NCBI GenBank assembly: GCA_963169195.1
Contig: CAUJDN010000093.1
Span: 1 to 64,000 of the forward strand
Direction of reading: 5' to 3'
DNA from: Acidobacteriota bacterium
GTDB lineage: Bacteria > Acidobacteriota > Vicinamibacteria > Vicinamibacterales > UBA2999
DNA: 64,000 nucleotides
Below, in pieces: positions 1 through 8,837 of this stretch. How positions within the stretch are numbered: the stretch's first letter is position 1; every line of letters begins with the position of its first letter. A program made the position numbers and the translations under genes. Under the pieces are notes generated by a model. The model was not told the origin of the DNA and did not search any database. It worked only from the letters and a program-made list of their open reading frames with translations.

Positions 1-432
1 CTCCGCGAGCGCCTGCTCGTAGCGGGCAAAGGCCGCGCGGCCCACGGCCATCTCCAGAGGGGACGGGTCGGCGGAGGGGAGCGCATCGGCGTCGTTCGTG
101 ACCGTCGCGGCCGGCCGCCGGCGGCGGAGTTCCATGCGAATGCGGTTGGCGACAGCCGTGCGGAGGTAGGCCATCAGCGCCCCGTCGTGCCTGGGCGTGA
201 AGTGCTCGAGCCGCTGGAACGTGCCGAGCAACGCGTCCTGGACGACGTCGCTGGTGTCCAGCAGTCCGCGTGCGCTCGCGGGCACGCGGCCGGACGCCCA
301 GCGCTGCAGGCGCGCGAGGTAGCGCGCCATCAGGGCCTCGACGGCCACGCCGTCGCCCTGCTGCGCGCGCCGGAGGAGCGAGAGCGACGACTCCGCGCTG
401 ACGGTCGACGTGTCGAGAAAACGCGAGCTCAC
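1..432 (-). CDS. ECF-type RNA polymerase sigma factor (3' part beyond window)
   Basis: Reading leftward from a GTG at 432 gives 144 open codons that run off the window edge, so the C-terminal sigma region 4 is not visible. The visible part matches sigma-70 region 2 of ECF factors: a basic helix near residues 35-50, then D-T-S-D-V-V-Q-D at about 59-66, the core-binding helix motif typical of ECF factors, then A-Y-L-R-T-A-V-A-N-R in the -10 recognition helix. It would direct core RNA polymerase to a small stress or envelope regulon. No clear Shine-Dalgarno precedes 432, and an in-frame GTG about 40 bases upstream is also possible, so the start is uncertain. It is divergent from the secreted metalloprotease-like gene, and no anti-sigma gene is visible on this side. 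Confidence 0.85.
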   Translation of the reverse strand, partial: MSSRFLDTSTVSAESSLSLLRRAQQGDGVAVEALMARYLARLQRWASGRVPASARGLLDTSDVVQDALLGTFQRLEHFTPRHDGALMAYLRTAVANRIRMELRRRRPAATVTNDADALPSADPSPLEMAVGRAAFARYEQALAE

Positions 433-692
433 CGGGGCAGCCGATGCACGAGCGTTGCCATTGTGCACGAGTCGCGGTGCCCGCCGCAACGCGTGAACGT
501 GTCCGGTTTTTCTCCGGGCTGCATTGATCCGGATGTCGGAAAGGCGTCGCCGCGTCGTCAAGGGTCGCGGGGCCGGACGAGTGCACTCGTGGCTGCGGAT
601 TGGGAGACCTTGAGTCTGCCTGCCGGGTGCCTTTTCACGTCGGGCCCCGGGGGGGCGAACATGAGGCGAATGCTGATCGTGCGGCGGGAACC

Positions 693-3296
693 ATGACGCG
701 ACCTGTGCTCTTCTCCGTCCTGCTGGCAGTCGCGACGCTGCCTTCCGACCAGGCGCCGGGGATTGTCGCCCTGCCCGCGACGGGGGAAGTCTGCGGCACC
801 GGCATGGACGGCCGCCCTCTGGTCGCCCCGGACGTGCAGCCTGGCGACCTGCTCTGGGTCCGCCAGTCGCCGGGTGCGCTCGCCGCCGATCACGCCGGCG
901 TCGTGACCCTGGAGATCGTCTACAGCGGCGACATCGCGGCCGTGCGTGTGTTCTATCTGCTGTCGGGCAGCACCTACCAGCACGACGAGTTCCTGCGCCA
1001 CGAGACCCGGACGATTGCCGGCACGACGGTCAGCGTCTTCCACGCTGTCTGGTCGATGGCCGAGTTCCTCCGACGGTTCGGTCTCGGCCTGGACTTCACA
1101 TCAGGTACCCTGGCGAGCGTGGCGCTGGCGCCGGTGTCCGTCCCCCTCGGGTCGAACGGATGGCCGGCCTCCTACCGCACGTTCGGCATCCGTACCATCA
1201 GCCGCAGCCTCGGCTCGGTGCCGGTGGTCCGCGTCGACAACACCGCGCAGTACTCCAGCCACGTCATCAACGTCGTGGTCCCGGGCCTGGCCGGCACCCT
1301 GGGCCCGGCCGACACCTTCGACACCGCCGCGGTCACGCGGCACGTCTACGCTTACCTGGGCGACGACTACGACAGCCTCGCCATCGTGTTCCAGGAGAAG
1401 CCCTATCAGGGCTCGGTCGCGGCGTATCACCAGCACGTGCGGAACGACATCGCCGGCATCGGCCTTGGCCTCTTCGACTCGACGGCCGCCTACGGCAGCG
1501 CGGGCCGGCTGCAGGGCGTAGAGGTGTACCTGGGCTCGCTCTACAACCTGATCTCGAATCACGAGCTGTCGCATCAGTGGGGCCACTTCTTCGACTGGGC
1601 CGCGATTGCCGGCGTGACCACCCGCGATCGGGCGCACACGCCCCTGTGGGGATTCTACGAGTCGCCCATTCCCGCGGTGATCTCGCCGGCAAGCCGGGTC
1701 GTCCCGCCCCCTGGCGGATCCCCTGATGAATGGCAGCTGGAACGGGCCCCGTCGCCGACCCGGATACCTCCGCTCCAGGCGTACGCCATGGGACTGATCG
1801 GCCCGTCCGAGGTGCCCCCCGTCACCTTGTTCGACGATCAGTTCCGCAGCGTCTCCGGCGTGTTCACCGCGCTCACGCGTCCGGTCAGCATGGCCCAGGT
1901 CGTGGCGGTGCATGGCCCCAGGCAGGGCCCGGTCGTCCGGAGCGTGCGCCGGGCCACGGTGCTGGTCTCACGGGATGCGCTGGCGAGCCAGCGCGAGATG
2001 GATTTCTGGACGTTCCACGCCCAGCGGCTGGAGGACGTCCAGCGTGCTGGCCTGCTCGACCTGGTCGGCATCGGCACGTTCGAATCCGTGACGGGCATCC
2101 CCCTGCGGACCGCGCTCGTGCTGCCGCAGGCGCTGGCTGCACACCCGGTCATCGAACCTGGTCTGCACGCCGGCGAGTTCCCCGGCGTCACGCTCGACCG
2201 CGCATTCCCTCACGTACTGGCGACTCCCGGGGTGTTCCGGCTGAGCGGACACATCACCGACCCGGCACTCGCCGCCGCGACGTTGGTGGATGGTCAGGCG
2301 GGTCACCTCGGATGGTCGTCGATCGCCACATCGCAGATCCGGGCAGATGGCTCGTTCGCACTGGTCGGCGCATTGAATGTCCCGGCCGGGACGGGCCAGA
2401 TGTCCCTCGCGGTGCGCGACGCCACCGGCCGGGTGCTCCGCTCCCTGCAGGCCCTCGGCCTGCGCGTCGTGAACGCGGCCGCGCCGCCAGCCTCGCCGGT
2501 GGCGATCCGCGGTACCGTCAGCGGTCGCAACGTCTCGCTGACCTGGTCGCCCGATACCGGACCGGCCCCGCTCTCGTACGTGATCGACGCCGGGTCGTCG
2601 CCGGGCGCTACCGACATCGGGCGCTTCCCGACGACGACGCCAAGTCTGACCGCGCCCGAGGTCGCCGATGGGACGTACTTCGTTCGCATCCGCGCCGTGA
2701 ACGCGGCCGGGAGCAGCCCTGCCTCCGAAGAGATCCCCATCGTCGTCGGTTGCCCGCGCCCCACCCCGGTCGGCGGCCTGGAGGGCGCGGTCGACGGCGA
2801 CCTCGTCTCGTTGTCCTGGTCGCCCAGCCCCTCGCCGGGTGTGCGATACGCCGTGGTCGCCTCGAGCCGACCCGCCGGCGCCGACACCGTCATCGACATG
2901 GGGGCGGCACTCGGCCTCGAGACCGCCGCGCCGCCCGGTCGGTACTTCGTCCGCGTCCGCGCACTGACCCCCTGCGGGGCATTCGCGGACTCGCTCGAGC
3001 TCGAGCTGCTGGTGCGTCAACCCGGCGCGCCCGGTGCGCCCACGGACCTCGTGGCGACCGTGAATGGTTCCCAGGTCGTGTTCGCGTGGCAGCCGCCTTC
3101 CGGAGGCATCGATGCATTCGTGATCGAGGCGGGATCGGGCCCGGGCCTGGCCGATCTTGCGCGGTTGCGCGTCGGACCGGTGACGTCCCACGCGGTGTCT
3201 TCCGTCCCCGCTGGCGTGTACTTCGTGCGCGTGCGCGCCGTCAACGCCGCCGGCGAAGGCCTCTCGTCCAACGAGATCCGCGTAGTCGTGTCATGA
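693..3296 (+). CDS. Secreted HExxH metallopeptidase-like protein with three C-terminal fibronectin III-like domains
   Basis: An 867-residue protein. The ATG at 693 is chosen because it begins a short signal peptide (M-T-R-P followed by a hydrophobic stretch), whereas the frame stays open upstream without any. Residues 290-294 are H-E-L-S-H, a zincin HExxH signature, followed by Q-W-G-H with another possible ligand at about 298. Residues from about 598 to the end form three repeats of roughly 90 residues (starting near 598, 687 and 775), each ending in a G-x-Y-F-V-R-(I/V)-R-A motif, as in fibronectin type III domains. The likely role is an exported or surface-attached zinc hydrolase acting on polymers or proteins outside the cell. 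The peptidase family is not recognised and the third zinc ligand is not assigned. An FnIII-bearing adhesin with a vestigial zincin fold is an alternative. Confidence 0.7.
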   Translation: MTRPVLFSVLLAVATLPSDQAPGIVALPATGEVCGTGMDGRPLVAPDVQPGDLLWVRQSPGALAADHAGVVTLEIVYSGDIAAVRVFYLLSGSTYQHDEFLRHETRTIAGTTVSVFHAVWSMAEFLRRFGLGLDFTSGTLASVALAPVSVPLGSNGWPASYRTFGIRTISRSLGSVPVVRVDNTAQYSSHVINVVVPGLAGTLGPADTFDTAAVTRHVYAYLGDDYDSLAIVFQEKPYQGSVAAYHQHVRNDIAGIGLGLFDSTAAYGSAGRLQGVEVYLGSLYNLISNHELSHQWGHFFDWAAIAGVTTRDRAHTPLWGFYESPIPAVISPASRVVPPPGGSPDEWQLERAPSPTRIPPLQAYAMGLIGPSEVPPVTLFDDQFRSVSGVFTALTRPVSMAQVVAVHGPRQGPVVRSVRRATVLVSRDALASQREMDFWTFHAQRLEDVQRAGLLDLVGIGTFESVTGIPLRTALVLPQALAAHPVIEPGLHAGEFPGVTLDRAFPHVLATPGVFRLSGHITDPALAAATLVDGQAGHLGWSSIATSQIRADGSFALVGALNVPAGTGQMSLAVRDATGRVLRSLQALGLRVVNAAAPPASPVAIRGTVSGRNVSLTWSPDTGPAPLSYVIDAGSSPGATDIGRFPTTTPSLTAPEVADGTYFVRIRAVNAAGSSPASEEIPIVVGCPRPTPVGGLEGAVDGDLVSLSWSPSPSPGVRYAVVASSRPAGADTVIDMGAALGLETAAPPGRYFVRVRALTPCGAFADSLELELLVRQPGAPGAPTDLVATVNGSQVVFAWQPPSGGIDAFVIEAGSGPGLADLARLRVGPVTSHAVSSVPAGVYFVRVRAVNAAGEGLSSNEIRVVVS

Positions 3297-3400
3297 GGGC
3301 CAAGGTGACTGGAGTCCATGACGCGTGCGATTGAGCGCGACGTCCTGAGCGGATCCTCGACGCGCAGCCCGGACGGGATCGGTCGCCTCCGAATGCCCGT

Positions 3401-3406
3401 CATAGA
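3401..3406 (+). promoter_or_regulatory. Candidate -10 (TAGAAT) for the SDR gene
   Basis: TAGAAT lies 11 bases before the ATG at 3418, placing the probable transcript start about 5 bases from the start codon. No convincing -35 hexamer is seen at 16-18 bases upstream. Confidence 0.35.
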
Positions 3407-3417
3407 ATCAGGACATC

Positions 3418-4158
3418 ATGACCCTCGCCAATCGTGTCGCGCTCATCACCGGAGGGAAACGCATCGGCGCCGCGGTGGCCCGCGCGCTCGCCGCCGCCGG
3501 GGCGGACATCGCACTTGTGTTCAACCGATCGCGCGAGGAAGCCGACGACGTCGCCAGGGAACTGCGTGCGAACGGCAGACGCGTCGCGACGGTCCAGGCG
3601 GATCTCTCGGATCCGGACGCCTGCGCGCGCGTCGTCGAGGAGACCGTCCAGGAACTGGGCCGGCTGGACGTCCTGGTGAACATGGCGTCGCTCTACAAGG
3701 CGAAGCCCTTCGGCGAGTTGACCGTGGAGGATTGGGACACGCAGCTGAACGTGGACCTGCGCCCCGCGTTCCTCTGCGCGCATGCCGCGGCGCCGCACAT
3801 GAAAGCCGCAGGCGGCGGCCGCATCGTGAACTTCGCGGACTGGGTGGCCGCCAGCGGTCGGCCGCGCTACCCGGGCTACGTGCCGTACTACGTGGCCAAG
3901 CAGGGCGTCATCGCGCTCACCGAGGCGCTCGCCCTCGAGCTCGGCGCCGATCGAATCCTCGTCAACGCCATCGCTCCCGGCCCCATCGTCGCGCCGCCGG
4001 GCACGAGCGCCGAGGAGGTCGCGGAGGTGGAGAAGGCCACGCCCCTCGGTCGATGGGGCGGGGCGCAGGAAATCGCCAAGGCGGTGCAGTTCCTTGTGGA
4101 GTCGGACTTCGTCACGGGCGAAACCATCCGCGTGGATGGCGGACGGCACGTCAAGTAG
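3418..4158 (+). CDS. SDR-family NAD(P)-dependent oxidoreductase, pteridine reductase/FabG-like
   Basis: 246 residues, the usual length for a classical short-chain dehydrogenase/reductase. The Rossmann dinucleotide motif is T-G-G-K-R-I-G (11-17), where the Lys-Arg pair resembles pteridine reductases and suggests NADPH use. The strand-4 motif is N-M-A-S instead of the usual N-N-A-G or N-N-A-S. The catalytic Y-x-x-x-K is at Tyr157/Lys161. The C-terminus I-R-V-D-G-G is typical. It should reduce or oxidise a carbonyl or pterin substrate in the cytoplasm; the substrate cannot be told from sequence. The start at ATG 3418 is supported by a weak AGGA and by the -10 just upstream. It is monocistronic, convergent with the TonB-receptor gene. 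Confidence 0.88.
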   Translation: MTLANRVALITGGKRIGAAVARALAAAGADIALVFNRSREEADDVARELRANGRRVATVQADLSDPDACARVVEETVQELGRLDVLVNMASLYKAKPFGELTVEDWDTQLNVDLRPAFLCAHAAAPHMKAAGGGRIVNFADWVAASGRPRYPGYVPYYVAKQGVIALTEALALELGADRILVNAIAPGPIVAPPGTSAEEVAEVEKATPLGRWGGAQEIAKAVQFLVESDFVTGETIRVDGGRHVK

Positions 4159-4226
4159 GCCGGCCTTCGGCCGGTGGGCCTCGCTGGGCGAGGTGGGCCG
4201 CTCACTCCGCTCGCGGTAGGCCGGCC
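4158..4226. terminator. Tandem hairpins between convergent genes
   Basis: The gap between the SDR stop and the receptor stop holds CCGGCC-TTC-GGCCGG (4160-4174) and CCTCGC-TGG-GCGAGG (4179-4193), two perfect six-pair stems. The direct repeat GTAGGCCGGCC lies at both ends (about 4155 and 4216). The convergent layout suggests bidirectional termination. There is no T-tract, so a REP-like repeat is the alternative. Confidence 0.5.
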
Positions 4227-4228
4227 CT

Positions 4229-6949
4229 TCAGAACCGCAACCGCAGGCCGAGCCGGACGACCCGCGGCGGCTGCACCGCGGTGATGGTCCGGAAGCCCGG
4301 GCCCGTGACCACGTCCTCCTCCACCTCGTTGGCCGTCTCGAACAGGTTGAAGGCGTCCGCGGCGAGGGCGATCGAGCGCCGGCTCCCCAGCGGCCAGTGG
4401 AATTCGACGCGCGCGTCGAAGGTGAAGGCGAACGTGAAGCGCTGCAGCCCGCGCGGGTAGGTGTGGATGATCTCCGTGCCCTGGTTCAGCCCCTCCGCGA
4501 TGACGACGCGGGAGAACGGCTGCCCGTCCTGGTAGCGCGCGATGAAGGAGGCGCGCAGCGGGCCGGGGGCCGTGTAGGCGCCCATCACCTTCATCACGTA
4601 CGCGCGGTCGTAGAAGAGGCGCCCGCGCGCGTAGGTGCCGGCATTCGGATTGGTGAAGGCCTCGCCCAGCAGGCCCTGGTCGTTCTCGTCGGGGCGATAG
4701 CCGCGGTTCATGCCCACGCCCTCGGCGCGGTACGCGGTGCCGCCGAAGCGAAAGTACCAGCGCTCGCCGGTGTCGCGCGAGAGCGTGATCTCCACGCCCT
4801 GGTAGCGCGAGTCCTCGGCGGGGGAATTGCCGAGCGCGTACCGATCCGCCCCGAAGCTCGCGGGCCGCCTGTCGTAGATCGGCAGCGGCTCGTAGCCCTG
4901 GAGCCCCGCGATGTCCACGCCGGGATCCTCGATGATCGTCACGGTGTAATCGTCCAGGGTCACGCCCACGTTCTGCAGCGCCACGAGGTTGCGCTCGCGC
5001 CGGTCGAGCCCCGTGAGGCCAAGCCGCCACGACCCGAACGCGTATTCGCCGCCGATCTGGAACTCGGCGGTGGTGGGCCGCCGGAGCCGGTCGTCGATGC
5101 GACTGCCCGACGTGCCGTCGCCCCACAGGCCGATCGACGCGACGCCAACCAGTTCGGATGACGCCCACGCCTCATCGCCGTTCGTGTCGTCCCATCGGGA
5201 CATCGTGCCGAGGGAACCCGCCGGATCGCCCACTGCGAAGTACTCGAGCGGCAGGCGATGCCGGTACCAGGAGTAGCCGGTCCTGATGGCGAAGCGGTCG
5301 TTCGACGCGGGGCTCCACCGCGCCGTGATGTGCGGCGATACGTCGAACCAGCTGATGGTGTTCGACGCGCCACGCGCCGAGCCGCGATCCATCTCCACGC
5401 GGAGCGCCGCCATCAGGGTCAGGCTGTCCGCCAGCGCGATGCGGTCGCTCGCGAACGCGTGCACCGAAGTCGTGCTTCGCTGCGATTCCCCTCCGGCCCG
5501 CAGCTCCGCGGGCGCCCAGACGCGCGCGGGCCTTCCGTTCACCAGCTCGCCGAACTCGGGCTGGGCACCGGGCGTGTACACCCCCGACGCCCTGCCCGCA
5601 CTCAGGCCGAGACGGACGACGTGATCGCGCCCCAGCCAGCGCTGCGTCGGGAGGGAGACGGCCGCGCTCGCCTCCAGCCGCGAGCGCATCAGGTTCACCG
5701 GCTGGACGAGGCCCGCCGGTGCGCCATCCCGCAGTCGCTCGATGGTCCCGCCCGATGCCGAGGGCGGCAGCGTTGCCTCGGTCGTGGAGCGCTGATGCGT
5801 GCCCGAGAACGACCACGTCGCGCCGCGGCGCAGCCGCTCCCACGACGCCGAGAGCAGCGCGTGGCGATCCTCCTGCGCCAGGTCCCGATCCGCATAGCGC
5901 GCGCGCGAGGCGAGCGGGCGCGTGGCGTCGGCCAGCGACCCGAAGACGCGCAGTTCCGCGTCCGTGCCCGTCGTGCCAACGACGTGCGCGGTGAGCGATC
6001 GAATGCGTCCGTCCAGCTGCCGCGGCTGCTCGCGCTCCACGCGGGTGCCGTCCGTCACGCGGCCGCCCGCGAACAGGCCGAAACCAGACGAGGCGAGCGG
6101 TCCGCCGGCCGAGGCGCTCCCGTCCGCCCACGACTCGAGGCGCGCGATCGGCACGATGTCGCCGCCCACGCCGAGGAGCCCACCGGGCGCGGCGCTCGCC
6201 TGTGCGTCGCCCGTCCACGCGCGGCCGGGACGCTTCAGTGTCATCTGGACGATTGGCCCGGGGCCCACGGCCGCCGCATCCAGCGCGGCCGACGCCACGG
6301 TGACCGCCTGCAGCACGGTGAGGTCGGGATGAAACACCGGCGTGCCCATCGCGCTCGGGTCGCTCACATCGACCCCGTCGAGCCTGAAGCTGACCTGCGA
6401 TGCCGACGAGCCCTGTCCGGCCAGCATCGCGCGCTCGCCCGTCCAGAGGCCGCCCCCGTCCACGCGATCCGCGATGAGGAACGGATGCGCGGTTTCCGCC
6501 AGCGACCACACGGTGCGAGACGAAGGCAGCCCCTCGAGGTGCCGCCTGTCGAAGGCCGTCTGGTACGCCGACGCCGAGCGTCCCCGCACGACGGCGGTTG
6601 ATTCCGTCGCGGCGCCATCCGGCTCGAGGCGGATGTGGAGTGTCAGCACGTCGCCAGGCGCGAGCGTCACCTCGTGTGCAATCGGCCTGAAGCCGGCGAG
6701 CGCGGCGCGAAGGCGATATCGCCCGGGGAGTGCGGGCAGCGACACCGCGACACCGCCCGCGCCAAGGCGCGCAGTTCTGGTCGCACCGGCCGACTCGGGC
6801 TCGAGCTCCACCAGCGCACCCACGGCCGCCGAGCCGTCCGGGCGCTGCACGCGGGCGACCACGAGGCTCGATGCGTCGTCCGCCGAAGCCGGAAGCGGTG
6901 TGAAGGCAAGGAGAACTCCGACGAGCGAGACCAGGCGCCGCAACGACAT
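4229..6949 (-). CDS. TonB-dependent receptor with N-terminal carboxypeptidase-regulatory-like domain
   Basis: 906 residues starting at ATG 6949, which opens a signal peptide (M-S-L-R-R, hydrophobic core, A-S-A cleavage site). Residues about 25-110 form a carboxypeptidase-regulatory-like (Ig-like) domain, then a plug domain containing S-F-R-L-D-G-V-D-V at about 190, then a long beta-barrel ending in R-L-G-L-R-L-R-F, with the terminal Phe typical of outer-membrane barrels. It resembles the large receptor families of Acidobacteria and Bacteroidetes used for uptake of oligosaccharides, siderophores or peptides. The ligand is unknown, no SusD-like partner is adjacent, and no recognisable TonB box is claimed. 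It is divergent from the PAP2 gene. Confidence 0.85.
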   Translation of the reverse strand: MSLRRLVSLVGVLLAFTPLPASADDASSLVVARVQRPDGSAAVGALVELEPESAGATRTARLGAGGVAVSLPALPGRYRLRAALAGFRPIAHEVTLAPGDVLTLHIRLEPDGAATESTAVVRGRSASAYQTAFDRRHLEGLPSSRTVWSLAETAHPFLIADRVDGGGLWTGERAMLAGQGSSASQVSFRLDGVDVSDPSAMGTPVFHPDLTVLQAVTVASAALDAAAVGPGPIVQMTLKRPGRAWTGDAQASAAPGGLLGVGGDIVPIARLESWADGSASAGGPLASSGFGLFAGGRVTDGTRVEREQPRQLDGRIRSLTAHVVGTTGTDAELRVFGSLADATRPLASRARYADRDLAQEDRHALLSASWERLRRGATWSFSGTHQRSTTEATLPPSASGGTIERLRDGAPAGLVQPVNLMRSRLEASAAVSLPTQRWLGRDHVVRLGLSAGRASGVYTPGAQPEFGELVNGRPARVWAPAELRAGGESQRSTTSVHAFASDRIALADSLTLMAALRVEMDRGSARGASNTISWFDVSPHITARWSPASNDRFAIRTGYSWYRHRLPLEYFAVGDPAGSLGTMSRWDDTNGDEAWASSELVGVASIGLWGDGTSGSRIDDRLRRPTTAEFQIGGEYAFGSWRLGLTGLDRRERNLVALQNVGVTLDDYTVTIIEDPGVDIAGLQGYEPLPIYDRRPASFGADRYALGNSPAEDSRYQGVEITLSRDTGERWYFRFGGTAYRAEGVGMNRGYRPDENDQGLLGEAFTNPNAGTYARGRLFYDRAYVMKVMGAYTAPGPLRASFIARYQDGQPFSRVVIAEGLNQGTEIIHTYPRGLQRFTFAFTFDARVEFHWPLGSRRSIALAADAFNLFETANEVEEDVVTGPGFRTITAVQPPRVVRLGLRLRF

Positions 6950-6978
6950 GCGCGGAGATTGTGGCAGAAAAGTCCCGC

Positions 6979-7006
6979 TTGAAACTCGACGGTTCGTGCG
7001 TATACT
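6979..7006 (+). promoter_or_regulatory. Sigma-70-type promoter for the PAP2 gene
   Basis: TTGAAA (6979-6984), 16-base spacer, TATACT (7001-7006). Transcription would begin at or within a base or two of the ATG at 7013, so the mRNA is probably leaderless; no Shine-Dalgarno is present. Confidence 0.6.
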
Positions 7007-7012
7007 CCGCCG

Positions 7013-7870
7013 ATGAGCTGGCACCGCCTCGTGACGTCCGCGTTCCTGGTGGTTGGAATGGGCATCCCGCCCGCCCTCGCACAGTCGGCGCCAGACGAGC
7101 CGGCGCCAGCCGAAGACGATGGAGCGTCCGGCGCAGGGCCCGTGGTTCAGCCTCCGCCGCCCAACACCGCGGCGTCACCACCAACCGGCGTGGACGACGA
7201 CCGCCCGTTCGCGCGCGCCATCCCCAATTTCTTCACGGACCTCAAGCGCCTCCCGTCGATTGACTCGGCGGTCGTTCTCGGCGTGGGCGGCTTCCTGAGC
7301 GTGGTGGTCAATCACAACGATCGGCATTTCACCGAACATGCGTCCGCCGGCGGCACCGATGACATCTTCAAGGGCGGTGGCGTGCTGGGCGACGGCTTCA
7401 CGCAGGGCGGCATGGCCATCGGCGTCTATGCCATCGGCCGCCTGGCGAAACGCCCGAAGATCGCGCACGTGGGCGCGGATCTCATGCGGGCGCAACTGGT
7501 GACGGGCGTGCTGACCCATACGCTCAAGCTGGCCACGCGCCGCGACAGGCCCACTGGCGATCACGAAAGCGCGACCAAGACCTACTCGTTCCCCTCGGGG
7601 CACTCGGCGGCGTCGTGGACCTCCGCCACCGTGCTCTGGCGCCATCTCGGCTGGCGGGTTGGCGTGCCGGCTTCGACACTGGCCGCCTTCGTCTCCGCCT
7701 CGCGCCTGCAGCAGAACCAGCACTACATGAGCGACGTCCTGTTCGGCGCCGCGCTGGGCATCGCCAGCGCACGCACCGTCACAATCGGCCACGGCGGTCG
7801 ACGTCTGATGATCATGCCCACACCCACGCGTGGCGGCGGGGCGGTGATGCTCTCGTTGATGCCGAACTGA
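7013..7870 (+). CDS. PAP2-superfamily phosphatase, secreted or periplasmic
   Basis: 285 residues with a clear signal peptide ending near A-L-A-Q and a Pro/Ala/Glu-rich spacer. The three phosphatase motifs are present: K172-(x6)-R179-P180, P194-S-G-H197 and S-R231-(x5)-H237-(x3)-D241, so the catalytic His pair and phosphate-binding Arg/Lys are intact. Family members remove phosphate from lipid phosphates such as undecaprenyl pyrophosphate, phosphatidylglycerol phosphate or lipid A at the periplasmic face. Few hydrophobic segments are seen, so it may be a soluble non-specific acid phosphatase-like member rather than a six-helix membrane form. The start sits on a leaderless promoter. Confidence 0.87.
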   Translation: MSWHRLVTSAFLVVGMGIPPALAQSAPDEPAPAEDDGASGAGPVVQPPPPNTAASPPTGVDDDRPFARAIPNFFTDLKRLPSIDSAVVLGVGGFLSVVVNHNDRHFTEHASAGGTDDIFKGGGVLGDGFTQGGMAIGVYAIGRLAKRPKIAHVGADLMRAQLVTGVLTHTLKLATRRDRPTGDHESATKTYSFPSGHSAASWTSATVLWRHLGWRVGVPASTLAAFVSASRLQQNQHYMSDVLFGAALGIASARTVTIGHGGRRLMIMPTPTRGGGAVMLSLMPN

Positions 7871-7937
7871 CCGGGACGCGGCCATCAGTGCCTCGCGCGT
7901 CCCCGACTCGATGACGCGCGCGCCGTCCACCACGACG

Positions 7938-8726
7938 ATGGGTACCGTTCGAATCGCGCTGGCGAACCTCCCGTTTCCGGCGACGCCGGACGAGTCGGTC
8001 ACGCTGGCCACGGGGGCCATCCACCAGGCCTCCATCCGCGGCGCCGCGATCGTCTGCTTCCCGGAGTGTTTCGTCCCGGGCTACCGGGCGCCGGGCAAGC
8101 AGGTGCCGCCGCCAGATGCCGCCTTCCTGGAGCGCGCCTGGGCCGCCGCCGCGGCTGCGGCCGCAAGCGCCCGCATCGCCGTGGTCCTGGGCTCCGAGCG
8201 CCTCGAAGGAAACAGGCTACTCATCTCTGCGCTCGTCATCAATCGCGATGGGACGAATGGCGGGTTCCAGGACAAGGTCCAGCTGGATCCGTCGGAGGAA
8301 CCCCTCTATAGCGCGGGCTCGGCGAGACGGTTGTTCGAGGCCGGGCCGCTGAAGTTCGGCATCGCCATCTGTCACGAAGGCTGGCGCTATCCCGAGACCG
8401 TCCGATGGGCCGCCCGCCAAGGGGCCCACATCGTCTTTCATCCCGGCTTCCACGAGGCGGAACCGGGCGGCTACCGCCCGACCTCGTTCGCGGACCCGAC
8501 GAACTCGTTCCACGAGAAAGCCGCACTCTGCCGCGCCGCGGAGAACACGTGCTGGTTCGCCACGGTGAACTACGCAAGTCCAGGTTCCCCGACGACCTCC
8601 GCGGTGGTGCGACCGGACGGCACGCTCCTGAGCTACCAGCCCTATGGCAAGGCAGGGCTGCTCATCGCGGACATCGATCTCGACGTGGCGACGGGGCTCC
8701 TGGCCCGAAGGTTGAGGCCACTGTAG
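7938..8726 (+). CDS. Carbon-nitrogen hydrolase (nitrilase superfamily)
   Basis: 262 residues from ATG 7938 (M-G-T-V-R-I-A-L-A-N); an in-frame ATG nine codons upstream (7911) is less likely because it adds a low-complexity tail. The catalytic triad is visible: Glu43 in F-P-E-C-F, Lys113 in D-K-V-Q-L, and Cys145 in A-I-C-H-E-G-W-R-Y-P-E. The enzyme would hydrolyse a nitrile, an amide or an N-carbamoyl group in the cytoplasm through a Cys-acyl intermediate. The W-R-Y-P-E context after the Cys is typical of the amidase/carbamoylase-like branches; the substrate is not identifiable. It follows the PAP2 gene with a 67-base gap. Confidence 0.85.
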   Translation: MGTVRIALANLPFPATPDESVTLATGAIHQASIRGAAIVCFPECFVPGYRAPGKQVPPPDAAFLERAWAAAAAAAASARIAVVLGSERLEGNRLLISALVINRDGTNGGFQDKVQLDPSEEPLYSAGSARRLFEAGPLKFGIAICHEGWRYPETVRWAARQGAHIVFHPGFHEAEPGGYRPTSFADPTNSFHEKAALCRAAENTCWFATVNYASPGSPTTSAVVRPDGTLLSYQPYGKAGLLIADIDLDVATGLLARRLRPL

Positions 8727-8810
8727 CATTGGGCGCCCTCTCTTGAGACTATTTGCCGCACTTGATGCGGTGAATAACCACAGATTTCCTCCTCTGGGGC
8801 GTCATCATCG

Positions 8811-8816
8811 TATAAT
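8811..8816 (+). promoter_or_regulatory. Consensus -10 (TATAAT) upstream of the Fic gene
   Basis: A perfect TATAAT 21 bases before the ATG at 8838, in an unusually AT-rich stretch (about 8765-8835). No good -35 is seen at the normal spacing. Confidence 0.45.
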
Positions 8817-8837
8817 CACCGCTAATTACGCGGTCCA

